From a virus, in IMG/VR virus record IMGVR_UViG_3300044987_002388, positions 1-34,758 of that record: 34,758 bases of DNA; one strand, 5' to 3'. The notes below the pieces were generated by a model. It ran no database searches. It was not told where the DNA came from and was given only the letters and a program-made list of their open reading frames with translations. Numbering within the stretch: position 1 is the first letter of the stretch; every line of letters begins with the position of its first letter. Shown in pieces: positions 24,052-32,210 of this stretch. The translations under genes were made by a program, and so were the position numbers.

Positions 24052-24768
24052 TTATGGCAGATCGGCGATCACCCGTCTAACGCGCAAGCACCAATCCACC
24101 TCTTCTGCTTGGATGTTGTATTCTTCCCCGTAGGTGGGGTTGTCGCTGGTCAGCATGATGTGGTTGTTGACCCGACGATAGCGTTTCACGCACACCGTGT
24201 CATCCCATTTGATGCAGACGATGCATTTGTTGGTCGGCTCCAGATGAATGTCGCACAGCACAATCACCCCCTCCACGAGCGTGGGTTCCATGCTGCGGCC
24301 TTCCACCTTAAAGGCGGCGTAGTCCCTGCCGTCATCCATGACAACAACCTTCGGTAAAGAGTAGATGTCGTCAGGAATAACATCTCCATGATGGGGCTTG
24401 TATCCGAGAGCCTGAGCCATTCCGAAGACCGGAACAAGCTTTACCCCGATCGGGATTGCGTTTGATTTTTCAACTTTTTCTTTGTTGGCCTCAAAACGAG
24501 CTGGTGCTGCATTGTGGTTAATTAAGCGAGTCTGCGAAGCTGTTAACTCGGTGAATCTTTTGGGCCCTTTGCCGTGCTCAAGCCATTCGATGTTAACTGA
24601 AAAACGCCTTGCAATCGCCTCTATTTTAAGCCTGTCGAGATTGGTGCGAACACCGCTTTCAAGCTGTGAAATATAGGCTTTAGACACATTTATCACATTC
24701 CCAAACTCCACGCCGGTCATGCCGGCCTCGGAGCGGATTTCTTTTATGCGTTCACCTATCGTGTTCAT
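24052..24768 (-). CDS. CI/LexA-type repressor
   Basis: 238 aa. The N-terminal 60 residues are a lambda-CI-type helix-turn-helix (GMTGVEFGNVINVSKAYISQ). The C-terminus is an S24 peptidase-like domain with VEGRSMEPTL (Ser159) and VKRYRR (Lys195), the catalytic dyad of LexA/CI self-cleavage. At the expected cleavage segment (about 116-122, GMAQALG) the usual Ala-Gly pair is absent, so RecA-promoted self-cleavage may be altered or lost. No clear ribosome site precedes the ATG, which lies a few bases from the operator cluster; a nearly leaderless transcript and autorepression are likely. The leftward gene is divergent from the early operon and maintains lysogeny. Confidence 0.85.
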   Translation of the reverse strand: MNTIGERIKEIRSEAGMTGVEFGNVINVSKAYISQLESGVRTNLDRLKIEAIARRFSVNIEWLEHGKGPKRFTELTASQTRLINHNAAPARFEANKEKVEKSNAIPIGVKLVPVFGMAQALGYKPHHGDVIPDDIYSLPKVVVMDDGRDYAAFKVEGRSMEPTLVEGVIVLCDIHLEPTNKCIVCIKWDDTVCVKRYRRVNNHIMLTSDNPTYGEEYNIQAEEVDWCLRVRRVIADLP

Positions 24769-24770
24769 TC

Positions 24771-24812
24771 AGCTAACTTTTTTGTTTACAAAGCTAACCA
24801 CATGAGTTAACT
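24771..24812. promoter_or_regulatory. Operator triplet between repressor and early genes
   Basis: Three copies of the motif AGYTAAC lie in the divergent intergenic region: AGCTAAC at 24771 and 24792 (21 bp, two helical turns, apart) and the palindromic AGTTAACT at 24805. They overlap the predicted early promoter, so repressor binding would silence early transcription and probably also affect its own gene. Additional GTTAAC hexamers occur at 23152, 24542 and 24592. Confidence 0.6.
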
Positions 24813-24813
24813 T
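24785..24813 (+). promoter_or_regulatory. Predicted rightward early promoter
   Basis: TTTACA (-35, 24785-24790), 17 bp, then TAACTT (-10, 24808-24813). The elements interleave with the operators, and the downstream gene is 49 bp away. The match to sigma70 consensus is moderate. Confidence 0.5.
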
Positions 24814-24861
24814 GGCTTCATGTTACGCGAAACAAGGAATATTCGAAAGGAGAAAAAAAGG

Positions 24862-25080
24862 ATGGCACACGGCCAAAAGGCGAATCAGCGCACGAAGTAC
24901 CACGGGATTGGAAAGGCTGCTGACATTCTCGGGTGCAGCCGGGTTCACCTGTGGCTGGTCTTGGAACGGCCCGAAGATCGGCCGAGCGTGAGCTTGAAAA
25001 GGCGGTGGCGCGATTTCATCCGGTCTTACAAGTGGACCGGAAAAGACTGGGTGATGAAGGAGAGCGCGGGAGGCATTTAA
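24862..25080 (+). CDS. Small helix-turn-helix protein (Ner/Nlp-like position)
   Basis: 72 aa. The ATG at 24862 follows AAGGAG nine bases upstream; an upstream in-frame ATG at 24820 lacks a ribosome site. The sequence is helical with GKAADILGCSRVHLWLVLER as a helix-turn-helix core, then SLKRRWRDFIRS. It is the first early gene, the slot of Mu Ner, and could negatively regulate both repressor and early promoters. Family membership is approximate. Its stop overlaps the next start (TAATG). Confidence 0.6.
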   Translation: MAHGQKANQRTKYHGIGKAADILGCSRVHLWLVLERPEDRPSVSLKRRWRDFIRSYKWTGKDWVMKESAGGI

Positions 25081-25580
25081 TGGTGGAGTCCTGGCAACTG
25101 AATATGTTCGGCCCCCCTGAGTCGGCCGATAGCTACCCGAACGGCAAACGGGCCGATGACATGCCCGTGCCGTGTGAACGGGAAGTGCTCTGGCCTTCGC
25201 GCCTGGTTGCCGGGCTGCATTCGGATCCCGTTCGGGCGGCGGCTCTGCTGGATCGCCTTTATGGTGATGTGCCTAAACGGACCCGGCTGCGCGTGGCTGA
25301 AGTCTGCCGGAGGCTGCGGTGCGACAGCAATGTTGTTTATCGGCTGATCGACCAAGGCGAATTGAGCGCCGTGGATGCGAGCGCCGGGATCAAGGGCGTG
25401 AACCCGCACTTCCTGGTGTACCGCACAAGCCTGGTGCTGTTTCTGTTCCGGCGCGAGTTCTGGGCTGTCTCGGTGCCCACTCGCACGGATCTGGATCCCG
25501 AAGACCTTGTTCGCGTGGAACGTTTTGTGACTCAGCTGAGGAAGGAAACCATGGAACGAAAACTGAAAGGAGAAGGATGA
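25080..25580 (+). CDS. Helix-turn-helix protein of the excisionase/MerR-like type
   Basis: 166 aa. The start ATG overlaps the stop of the previous gene. After an N-terminal linker, residues about 85-120 contain RLRVAEVCRRLRCDSNVVYRLIDQGEL, a winged or MerR-like helix-turn-helix as in excisionase-type proteins, then HFLVYRTSLVLFLFRR. It belongs to the coupled early cassette and may be a regulator or a transposition cofactor. The C-terminus is basic. Not assignable to a named family. Confidence 0.55.
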   Translation: MVESWQLNMFGPPESADSYPNGKRADDMPVPCEREVLWPSRLVAGLHSDPVRAAALLDRLYGDVPKRTRLRVAEVCRRLRCDSNVVYRLIDQGELSAVDASAGIKGVNPHFLVYRTSLVLFLFRREFWAVSVPTRTDLDPEDLVRVERFVTQLRKETMERKLKGEG

Positions 25581-25801
25581 ACATGAGTTTGCCCGCCATA
25601 GCGACAGGTGACTGCATCCAGGTGAACAGCGTCAGTGGGCTGCACATCGCCGAGGCGCGCGGACAGAGCTACATCAGCCACTCGGATCCGAGGTGGGCGG
25701 CGGAGGGACTGCTAAACAAAATGGGAGGCGACAATCTGCAAGTGGTGGAGTTGCCGGCACAGGAGTCTGGAATCACAACATGGAAAGTGGTGGAGGCCTG
25801 A
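25577..25801 (+). CDS. Small early protein, unknown function
   Basis: 74 aa (MNMSLPAIATGD start; a second ATG at 25583 is equally possible). AAGGAG is 4-10 bases upstream. It overlaps the preceding stop as ATGA. It is beta-rich with YISHSDPRW and LLNKMGGDNLQVVELP, with no recognised domain. As part of the early operon, it may help host takeover. Confidence 0.6.
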   Translation: MNMSLPAIATGDCIQVNSVSGLHIAEARGQSYISHSDPRWAAEGLLNKMGGDNLQVVELPAQESGITTWKVVEA

Positions 25802-25993
25802 ATGACATCGTCGATGCTGAACGCAATTCTGGGTGTGGAGCGGATACGACGCACGCCTGTGCGCCGTTCGATGCTGGTTGATTTGCGCGATGCGCTGGAG
25901 CGCCGCGCCGCAAGAATGTTTCGGCACAACCGCCGGGCCCGTGCTTTTCAAGATCTGGGAATCAAGGATCGTTTCAACGGAATGGAAGGTTAA
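25802..25993 (+). CDS. Small basic protein, unknown function
   Basis: 63 aa. The ATG directly follows the previous stop. Arg-rich: VERIRRTPVRRSM, then LRDALERRAARMFRHNRRARAFQDLG, all helical. A nucleic-acid-binding role is plausible from composition only. It precedes the DUF3102-like gene by 3 bp. Confidence 0.55.
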   Translation: MTSSMLNAILGVERIRRTPVRRSMLVDLRDALERRAARMFRHNRRARAFQDLGIKDRFNGMEG

Positions 25994-25996
25994 TCA

Positions 25997-26683
25997 ATGC
26001 AAAAGGACCTCACACGTCGGCCACTGAACCCCTACGCCGCACAGGTTGCAAACCGGACAATCGGAGAACGGGTTGACTTTTTAAACGGCGCTCTGGACAG
26101 CCTGGAACAGGTCCAGAACCAATATGCCGCGGGATGCATCCTGATCGGCATGGAGTTGCTGGCGCTCAAGAACGATCTCGGGCACGGTCAGTTTAAAACG
26201 ACCTTCGCTGAAAAGATTGAACGGCCTCGCTTTGCATATCGCACGGCGTCTCGGTTCATGAAGGTTGCGGAGATTATCCGCGTGAAGCTGGCGTCCGGAT
26301 CAAGCATGAAGCTTGGCGAGGCGCTCTCTATGGCCTTGGCGCCGTCGGCCATGGCCGAGGCCGAACGCAAGGAATTGCTCAGGCGCGTGGGAGACGCCAC
26401 CCAGGGCAAGACGATGCAGCAGCTCATGCTGGACTTCGCGCCCCAGGCGAACCGCCCGGCGCTGCCGGAGCATACCGAGGACGAGCTGGACCGCAAGACA
26501 ACGGCCTATTGGCGGATGCACTACAACCAGGCGCTGAGCGATCTGTGCGACCGGCTCTCCAAGATCGTGACAGCCAAGAAGTTCCTGGGCGCTCTCTCCG
26601 ATGACGAGCTGCGCCAGCACCGCCAGGTGCTGGAAGCGATCCTCAGCCACTTCCCGGCTGCCAAGGTCAAGAAAGGTCACTAG
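25997..26683 (+). CDS. DUF3102-like protein
   Basis: 228 aa. The region about 30-75 carries the DUF3102-like pattern: EQVQNQYAAGCILIGMELLALKNDL, then HGQFKTTFAEKI and ASRFMKVAEII. DUF3102 proteins occur with phage and plasmid replication or partition genes and may bind DNA. The C-terminal 80 residues form helices (LDRKTTAYWRMHYNQALSDLCDRL). It lies directly before the transposase, separated by 10 bp that contain the ribosome site of A. Function is not established. Confidence 0.6.
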   Translation: MQKDLTRRPLNPYAAQVANRTIGERVDFLNGALDSLEQVQNQYAAGCILIGMELLALKNDLGHGQFKTTFAEKIERPRFAYRTASRFMKVAEIIRVKLASGSSMKLGEALSMALAPSAMAEAERKELLRRVGDATQGKTMQQLMLDFAPQANRPALPEHTEDELDRKTTAYWRMHYNQALSDLCDRLSKIVTAKKFLGALSDDELRQHRQVLEAILSHFPAAKVKKGH

Positions 26684-26693
26684 GAGCACTGTT

Positions 26694-28739
26694 ATGTCCC
26701 CCGATTCCATAGCCCAACGTTTCAAGAACAGCCACCTGGCGGATCCCGAGTTTGCTCAGCTCGACTGGGATCTGCGCGAGTTGGTGAATCACCGGATCGA
26801 CGCAGTCCGCACGGCATGCGGATCGGCGGAGGCCGTGGGGGCGGCCGTGCGCGAGTTCGGGCGCCTTTGCGGGTTGCCCGAAGGCACCGCCCGGCGCGTG
26901 TGGGACCGGATTGTGAAGGAAGGATGGCGCGGGGCCCTGGACGGCCGGAAGCTCCGCGCCGTCCAGAACGTAGCCTCCCGCAAGGCGTTCATGGACTTCT
27001 GGTTCGAGCTGGTTGAGAAGCACAACCGGTCGGTCCGGTCCGCCTGGCAAGATCTGCTGACGCTGTGGAAGGCCGGCCACATCATTCCTGGCTACCAGGA
27101 TTGCGGAGGGCACCCGGCGGCCGGAGCCGACGGGATCCCGGAGGGCTGGAGCTACAAGACGCTGATCAAACACAAGCCGGCTAAGACCACGCTCACCCTG
27201 GCGCGGCTCGGGCGCAAGGCGTTCTCGGCCCAGACCACGAACCTCTGGACCACCCGGGAGGGAATGCGCTGCGGCCAGATCTATCAGTTCGACGATGTGT
27301 TCCACGACTTCAGTGTGTTCTTTGGCAAGCAGCTGGTCCGGCCCTTGGAACTGGGGTGCATTGACCTGGCCAGCACCAAGCGGGTGCTTTGGGGCCTGTG
27401 CCCGCAGATCAAGACCGAGAGCGGGAAGATGGGCATTAAGGAAAATTACATGACCTGGCTGGTGATCGGGCTCCTCACTGAGATCGGCTTTCAGGAGGAC
27501 GGCTGCAGCCTGATCGTGGAACACGGCACAGCCGCTATTCGCGAGCCCTTTGAAAAGGCGTTGCACGACATCACCAAGGGCAAGATCACCGTGGAGCGCT
27601 CCGGCATCCAGAACAAGCCTGCGCTGCTGGGCTACTGGGCCGGTGAGGGCGGCGGCAATCCCCGCATGAAGGCCGCCCTGGAATCGCTCCACGGCTATTA
27701 TCATAACCGCATGGGGCTGCTTCCGGCGCAGAGCGGCAGCAACAGCCGCCTGGATCAGCCGGAGGCGCACAAGGCCGTCCAGAAGTATGCTGCCGTGCTC
27801 GCCAAGGAGCTGGATCAGTGCGCTCCGGCCGTGGTGGACGAGATCTTCTCCAAGCTTCAGCTGCCCTCGCTGACGTTCGAGCAGCTCGGAAAGGCGCTGT
27901 ATCAGTTCTACCAGGTAATCGACTCCCGTCATGAGCACAACCTGGAGGGCTGGGAGAAGCAGGGCTGGATCAAGAACCGCTGGCGCCTTTCAGAGAACGA
28001 CGGCTGGCACGATGAAGAGGATCTGGCCGGCCTGGATGAATGCCAGATCGAAGTGTGGCGGAATATGATCCAGCGCAAACCAGAACTGTGCCGTCCGATG
28101 CGCATGAGCCCAAACGAAGTGTGGGCCCGGCGCCAGGGCATGCGCCGCCTTCCCCAGCACACTATTCCGATCCTGGCCGGGCCCCAGCTCGGGCGCGAGA
28201 TCATTATTCGCGAGAGCGGCATCGAGTACCAGGACCGCGAGATCGATCCGGACGGCCTCCGATTCAGCGGCCTGGCCGAGGATCCCTTCGGGCACCAGGT
28301 GCTGCTCAAGAAGGGCGAGAAGTACACCGCCTTCCTGAATCCCTTCCGGCCCGAGCGGCTGCTGATCTGCGACATGTACGGCCGCTATGTTGGATCATCG
28401 GCCCGGATCGAACGCGCCTCCCGGATCGACCACCAGCAGGTGCTGGCCGCGATCGGGAAGTCCGCTCACGAGCAGACCGTGCAGATGCAGGAGTACCGCG
28501 ACCGCCACGTGGGCGATGTGGCCGCTCACCAGGACATGCTGGAGCACAACCGCATGGTGCTCCAGGGCGCCAAGATTTTGCGCAAGGCCAGCGACCGGCC
28601 GGGCCGCGCCGAACTCAGCGACATTTTTGGACCGAAACAGCAACCGAAGGAGGACCCGGCAACAGACGAGAGCTCAGACGACCAGGGGGATGGCATGTCT
28701 CAGATTTATGGGGATAAAAACGACAGCGAGAGGGAATAG
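26694..28739 (+). CDS. DDE transposase A (MuA-like)
   Basis: 681 aa, ATG preceded by AGGAG seven bases upstream. An N-terminal DNA-binding region (about 20-125, helical, Arg-rich) is followed by the catalytic core and a C-terminal Mu-C-like beta-barrel (about 490-600) with a disordered acidic end. Catalytic candidates: Asp200 or Asp201 in QFDDVFHDF, Glu276 in IVEHGTAAI, where most DDE enzymes have D-N-G, and Glu330 in PRMKAALES. Spacings of about 76 and 54 residues are close to MuA (67 and 56). It carries out strand transfer with B as activator and binds the end repeats. The Glu at the second position is unusual but might be typical of this subfamily. Confidence 0.85.
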   Translation: MSPDSIAQRFKNSHLADPEFAQLDWDLRELVNHRIDAVRTACGSAEAVGAAVREFGRLCGLPEGTARRVWDRIVKEGWRGALDGRKLRAVQNVASRKAFMDFWFELVEKHNRSVRSAWQDLLTLWKAGHIIPGYQDCGGHPAAGADGIPEGWSYKTLIKHKPAKTTLTLARLGRKAFSAQTTNLWTTREGMRCGQIYQFDDVFHDFSVFFGKQLVRPLELGCIDLASTKRVLWGLCPQIKTESGKMGIKENYMTWLVIGLLTEIGFQEDGCSLIVEHGTAAIREPFEKALHDITKGKITVERSGIQNKPALLGYWAGEGGGNPRMKAALESLHGYYHNRMGLLPAQSGSNSRLDQPEAHKAVQKYAAVLAKELDQCAPAVVDEIFSKLQLPSLTFEQLGKALYQFYQVIDSRHEHNLEGWEKQGWIKNRWRLSENDGWHDEEDLAGLDECQIEVWRNMIQRKPELCRPMRMSPNEVWARRQGMRRLPQHTIPILAGPQLGREIIIRESGIEYQDREIDPDGLRFSGLAEDPFGHQVLLKKGEKYTAFLNPFRPERLLICDMYGRYVGSSARIERASRIDHQQVLAAIGKSAHEQTVQMQEYRDRHVGDVAAHQDMLEHNRMVLQGAKILRKASDRPGRAELSDIFGPKQQPKEDPATDESSDDQGDGMSQIYGDKNDSERE

Positions 28740-28742
28740 ATC

Positions 28743-29852
28743 ATGACTGAAGAAAAAGGACAATACGCCGTGAACACAATTGACGACGGGACCGAACAGC
28801 CGGTGAACATTGACGCGCGGAGCAATTCGGTTCTGAATATGGGAGCCGACAAGGTCCGCCCGATCCTCCAGCACCAGGTGGATTCCGGAGAGATCACCGA
28901 AGAGCAGTTCGACATGGTGTGGTGGCTCTTCGCCTATACAAAAGAGAACGGCCTTTCGTTGCCAGAGATCAGCAAGCAGCTGAACTATGACTCGACCACG
29001 ACGCTCTACCGGGTCTTCAGCGGCCGCTACGGCGCAAAGCTGGACAACGTCGTTCGCGAGATCGCCCGGTTCCGCAAGATCACCGAAGAACGCGGTCGCG
29101 TCTCGGATGTGCCGTTCGTCGAAACCTCCATTGCACGCAAGGTGAAAGAGGTTTGCAACGCCGCCTGGATCACCCAGTCCGTGGCCATGATCTGGGGCGA
29201 GCCCCAAACGGGAAAAACGCTCGCCCTGGAGGAGTTCGCCCGGGCCAACAACCACGGCGCCACAAAATACATTCGTCTTCCGGCCTCGGCTGGCGTTCAG
29301 CTTGTGGCCAGGGTCATTGCCAAGGCCTGCTACGTCAGCCCGGACAGTTCCTTTGAGCACTTGCGCGATCGGATTCTCAAGAGCATCAGCCGGAACAACC
29401 TGATCATCATCGACGAGGCGCACGAGGCGTTCCTGTGCTACCAGAAGGGCAGCGCCATCAAGGTGTTCGAGTTCCTTCGCGAGATCTATGACCGCACGCA
29501 CTGCGGCATGGTTCTGGTGGGCACGAACGTGCTGCGCGATGAGATTGTCCAGGGAAAGCTATCGCTCATGCTCCGGCAGTTCGACCGCCGCGGCATTATC
29601 AAGGTGCAGCTTCCCGACACCATCCCGATGCGCGACTGTGACCGGATCGCCAAGGAATGGCTCAAACTCGCGCCGCCTGAAGGCGAGGCCCGGGAACTTG
29701 TCCAGGACCTTGTCCGCAAGACCGGCTGCAATGCCTATGTCCACTTTTTGAAGGCCGCCGCCATGCTGGCAGCGCGGGAAAAAGTCACTGTCAACTGGGG
29801 CCACTTCACGAAGGCCTATTCTATCATCAGAAACTTGTCGGAGGGGAAATGA
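28743..29852 (+). CDS. Transposition ATPase B (MuB-like)
   Basis: 369 aa. The N-terminal part (about 55-105) is a helix-turn-helix-like segment (LSLPEISKQLNYDSTTTLYRV). The AAA+ core has Walker A GEPQTGKT at about 152-159 and Walker B LIIIDEAH at about 220-227. The C-terminal helical region ends in FTKAYSIIRNL. MuB-type proteins bind non-target DNA, stimulate A and confer target immunity. It starts three bases after the A stop and overlaps the next small gene by ATGA. Confidence 0.85.
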   Translation: MTEEKGQYAVNTIDDGTEQPVNIDARSNSVLNMGADKVRPILQHQVDSGEITEEQFDMVWWLFAYTKENGLSLPEISKQLNYDSTTTLYRVFSGRYGAKLDNVVREIARFRKITEERGRVSDVPFVETSIARKVKEVCNAAWITQSVAMIWGEPQTGKTLALEEFARANNHGATKYIRLPASAGVQLVARVIAKACYVSPDSSFEHLRDRILKSISRNNLIIIDEAHEAFLCYQKGSAIKVFEFLREIYDRTHCGMVLVGTNVLRDEIVQGKLSLMLRQFDRRGIIKVQLPDTIPMRDCDRIAKEWLKLAPPEGEARELVQDLVRKTGCNAYVHFLKAAAMLAAREKVTVNWGHFTKAYSIIRNLSEGK

Positions 29853-30058
29853 GGGTTCGTCCAGGTAATAGGTATATCACGGTTACTGGCAAAGATGCCA
29901 CCGGCGCAAGCCGGGCGCAAACGGTCGAGGTGTATGTAATCGAGCAACGTGTTGATCGAAACTGGCAAGAACGCATCCGGGATAACGGATTGACGTTCTA
30001 CACCAACATTCGCGATCGCGATTCCGAACTTAAAAAACTGGGAGCTCAACGTGACTGA
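29849..30058 (+). CDS. Small beta-rich protein after B
   Basis: 69 aa. The start overlaps the stop of B, with GGAGGGG upstream. The N-terminus is beta-rich (NRYITVTGKDATG, TVEVYVIE) and the C-terminus helical and charged. Its stop overlaps the GTG of the next gene by 8 bp, so translation is coupled. No family recognised. Confidence 0.5.
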   Translation: MRVRPGNRYITVTGKDATGASRAQTVEVYVIEQRVDRNWQERIRDNGLTFYTNIRDRDSELKKLGAQRD

Positions 30059-30446
30059 TAACTCAGACGCTCTTTTTCAGACGGTCGTTCGGACTCTTTC
30101 CCTGTGCGCCGGCCGGGCCCGCGCAAAGACCCTGCAGCAGATCGGAGACGAGGCCGCCCGGTACCTGGACATGCCGGACGGCGCGGACGGCCGCCGGCGG
30201 ATGGTGGAGCGCGTGATAGAAGATCACCTGGATCTGATCCCCTGGCCGATCGTCAGCGGCGACGAGGGGCTCTGGATCCCCGAGGATCACCAGGAGTTGA
30301 ACCGGTACCTGGACAGCCTCAAAAAGCGCTGCTTGAAGATGTTCAAGCGCCGCAAAATCGTGCGGCGAAAAGCGATCCTGGCCGGATTCACGTACAAGCC
30401 CGGCGGGTTCACCGGGTTTGCCCACAAAGATGGCGAATTGTTTTAA
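30051..30446 (+). CDS. Early protein with helical, WPIVSGDEG motif
   Basis: 131 aa starting at GTG 30051, coupled to the previous gene. Helical N-terminal half (RARAKTLQQIGDEAARYLDMP, VERVIEDHLDL), then the motif WPIVSGDEGLWIPEDHQELNRYL and a Lys/Arg-rich helix (KRRKIVRRKAIL). It resembles small phage winged-helix-like hypothetical proteins of the early region; a DNA-binding or replication-related role is possible. Function unknown. Confidence 0.55.
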   Translation: MTDNSDALFQTVVRTLSLCAGRARAKTLQQIGDEAARYLDMPDGADGRRRMVERVIEDHLDLIPWPIVSGDEGLWIPEDHQELNRYLDSLKKRCLKMFKRRKIVRRKAILAGFTYKPGGFTGFAHKDGELF

Positions 30447-30464
30447 GAAAGGAATGCGCAAATT

Positions 30465-31064
30465 ATGAAGAACGAGATCACCGAAGGTCACAAGAAAAAC
30501 GCGGCCGGTCACCTGGTGCCGATCGACCAAATCAAGCCCCTGGACATCCTCCGCGACGAGCTGGTCCAGGAGCTTCACAAATCGGCCATGGAACTCAAGA
30601 AATTGTGCGAGGTTTTTAGAGCCTCGGCGCTCAAGAAAATCGACGGCCTTGTCGAGCTGGCTGCCCAGGAGCACGGCGTCTCCCTGGGCGGCCCCGTCGG
30701 CAACCTGTCGCTCCAGTCTTTTGACGGCCAGATCAAGATCCTGCGGGCCGTTGAAAAGTACATCTCTTTCGACGAGCAGCTCCACGTCGCCAAGGCGCTG
30801 ATCGACGAGTGCATCAAGGAGTGGACGACGGGCGCTCGCTCTGAAATTCTGGCCTTAATCGACGGCGCTTTCCGGGTCGATTCCAAGGGCAAGTTGAGCG
30901 TCGATCGGATCCTCGGTCTGCGCCGCCTGAATATCGAAGACCCACGGTGGAGAAAAGCCATGGAAGCGATCTCGGAAAGCATCCGGATCGACTCCTCGAA
31001 AGTGTATCTGCGCTTCTACCTAAAAAGCGGCAGCGAATACGTTCAGCAGGAGGTTCGGCTGTGA
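30465..31064 (+). CDS. DUF3164 protein
   Basis: 199 aa, AAGGAATG-type upstream context. DUF3164 features are HLVPIDQIKPLDILRDELVQEL near the start, LSLQSFDGQIKILRAVEKYISFDE in the middle, LIDECIKEW, then LRRLNIEDPRWRKAM and SKVYLRFYLKS at the end. These proteins are characteristic of Mu-like transposable phages, and their biochemical role is unknown. The stop overlaps the following GTG (GTGA). Confidence 0.85.
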   Translation: MKNEITEGHKKNAAGHLVPIDQIKPLDILRDELVQELHKSAMELKKLCEVFRASALKKIDGLVELAAQEHGVSLGGPVGNLSLQSFDGQIKILRAVEKYISFDEQLHVAKALIDECIKEWTTGARSEILALIDGAFRVDSKGKLSVDRILGLRRLNIEDPRWRKAMEAISESIRIDSSKVYLRFYLKSGSEYVQQEVRL

Positions 31065-31186
31065 CACTGGAAGGCGCTGCAATTTTCGGCTTCATGGGCG
31101 GCTGCATGGCATGCGGTCTTGTTCACTGGATCGTCTGCAAAGCGTTTCCGATTAACCCAACAAAGGACATCACCAATGCAAACTGA
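31061..31186 (+). CDS. Small single-pass membrane protein
   Basis: 41 aa, GTG start overlapping the DUF3164 stop. One hydrophobic helix (about 5-28: GAAIFGFMGGCMACGLVHWIV) with three Cys, then a polar tail. Co-translational coupling and position make expression likely. Whether it acts in the membrane as a small exclusion or regulatory protein is unknown. Confidence 0.5.
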   Translation: MTLEGAAIFGFMGGCMACGLVHWIVCKAFPINPTKDITNAN

Positions 31187-32006
31187 AACCCGTTCTCCGG
31201 AAGCGATTCAGACGGCAAAAGACGAGCGCTCTTTTCAGTGCATTCTCCGGCCACTGGTCGACAAGGCCTGGAAGAATCACTGCGCCAGGTTCCAGATCAC
31301 CGAGCAGCATGCTATCGAGAAGGAATCCTGGTACCGGGATGTGCTCTTTTCAGTCGTCGGAATGCGGACCAGCAAGGGCCTCGAACCCGAGCAGCGCCGC
31401 GCCCTGGTTCGCCACTTCAATATGCTGGCCAACTTGGAAAATCCGGTGGTCAAGTTTGAGGCCCTCAAGATCATCGGCTGGTCGGTGAAACAGTGCGACA
31501 TGTTCACCATGCTGGCCCGGAAAGCGTGGAGCCGCGAGCGCATGCGCGGCGTGACCCTCGGCTTCGATGAATGGTGGCCCGATCAGTTCGAAAAGTCTTG
31601 CGACATCACGCCGCCCCACGGCCCCAGCAACACAGCCGGATTCGACATGGTGATGGCCTGGTTCGCCGCGATCGCCAATGACGATTACTGGATGCGCCGG
31701 ACCGCCCAAGGCCCCGAGGGCCGAATGCGTTTTCAGATCCGCCGCTTCATGCTTGATCTGGCTTTCCTGGAACAGCATCCGGTCGACTGGAATTATGTCA
31801 TCGGGATCTGGAACCAGACTCAGATGCTGCCCGAGCTGGAAGACGCCACGGCCAACCAGCTGGCCAAGGTGCTCGCCATGCTCGATACCCACATCCGCCG
31901 GCTGTGCGAGCGCCGCGGGATCCGGCCGGTGGAGCTGCCGACACGAAGCTCCGCCCATAATGCCGATAACGTCAAACAGACCGAAGAAGCACCGCTGCCG
32001 TTTTAA
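31176..32006 (+). CDS. GemA-like (DUF1018) early protein with extended C-terminus
   Basis: 276 aa with the ATG at 31176; AAAGGA lies about nine bases upstream. Around residues 30-65 the segment WYRDVLFSVVGMRTSKGLEPEQRRALVRHF resembles GemA/gp16 proteins of Mu-like phages (Y-R-x-L-L-x-x-x-x-G-x-x-S-x-x-L-x-x-x-E-R-R). The C-terminal 180 residues are a separate, Trp- and Arg-rich helical domain (WSRERMRGVTLGFDEWW, RRFMLDLAFLEQHPVDW) that is not typical of GemA. GemA is a regulator that alters host gene expression. The fusion-like length is noteworthy, and the assignment is tentative. Confidence 0.5.
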   Translation: MQTETRSPEAIQTAKDERSFQCILRPLVDKAWKNHCARFQITEQHAIEKESWYRDVLFSVVGMRTSKGLEPEQRRALVRHFNMLANLENPVVKFEALKIIGWSVKQCDMFTMLARKAWSRERMRGVTLGFDEWWPDQFEKSCDITPPHGPSNTAGFDMVMAWFAAIANDDYWMRRTAQGPEGRMRFQIRRFMLDLAFLEQHPVDWNYVIGIWNQTQMLPELEDATANQLAKVLAMLDTHIRRLCERRGIRPVELPTRSSAHNADNVKQTEEAPLPF

Positions 32007-32018
32007 GGAGAAAATGCT

Positions 32019-32210
32019 ATGGGTGAGTTCAAACTGTGTGGTCCCGACAATATGTGTGAGTTCCTACATCAGCGCGTCCTGCTTGGCCGGGGAGTTGCCT
32101 ACAAAATGAACGCCAAGGATAACGGGCTGATGATCAACTTTTGCCCGTTCTGCGGGAAGCGTCCTGGTATCGGATGTGAAGGACCCAAAAAGAAAAGCGA
32201 GGCGATATGA
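32019..32210 (+). CDS. Small Cys protein (zinc-ribbon-like)
   Basis: 63 aa. AAGGAG upstream. Cys residues at C-x5-C (residues 7-13) and CPFCGKRPGIGC near the end suggest metal binding. The ending is basic. It overlaps the next gene by ATGA. Function unknown. Confidence 0.55.
   Translation: MGEFKLCGPDNMCEFLHQRVLLGRGVAYKMNAKDNGLMINFCPFCGKRPGIGCEGPKKKSEAI

Noticed and set aside
26667-27938. 423-aa open frame on the - strand
   Set aside because: Antisense to the transposase, whose catalytic motifs are clear.
28674-29501. 275-aa open frame on the - strand
   Set aside because: Antisense to the B ATPase, which carries Walker A and B motifs.
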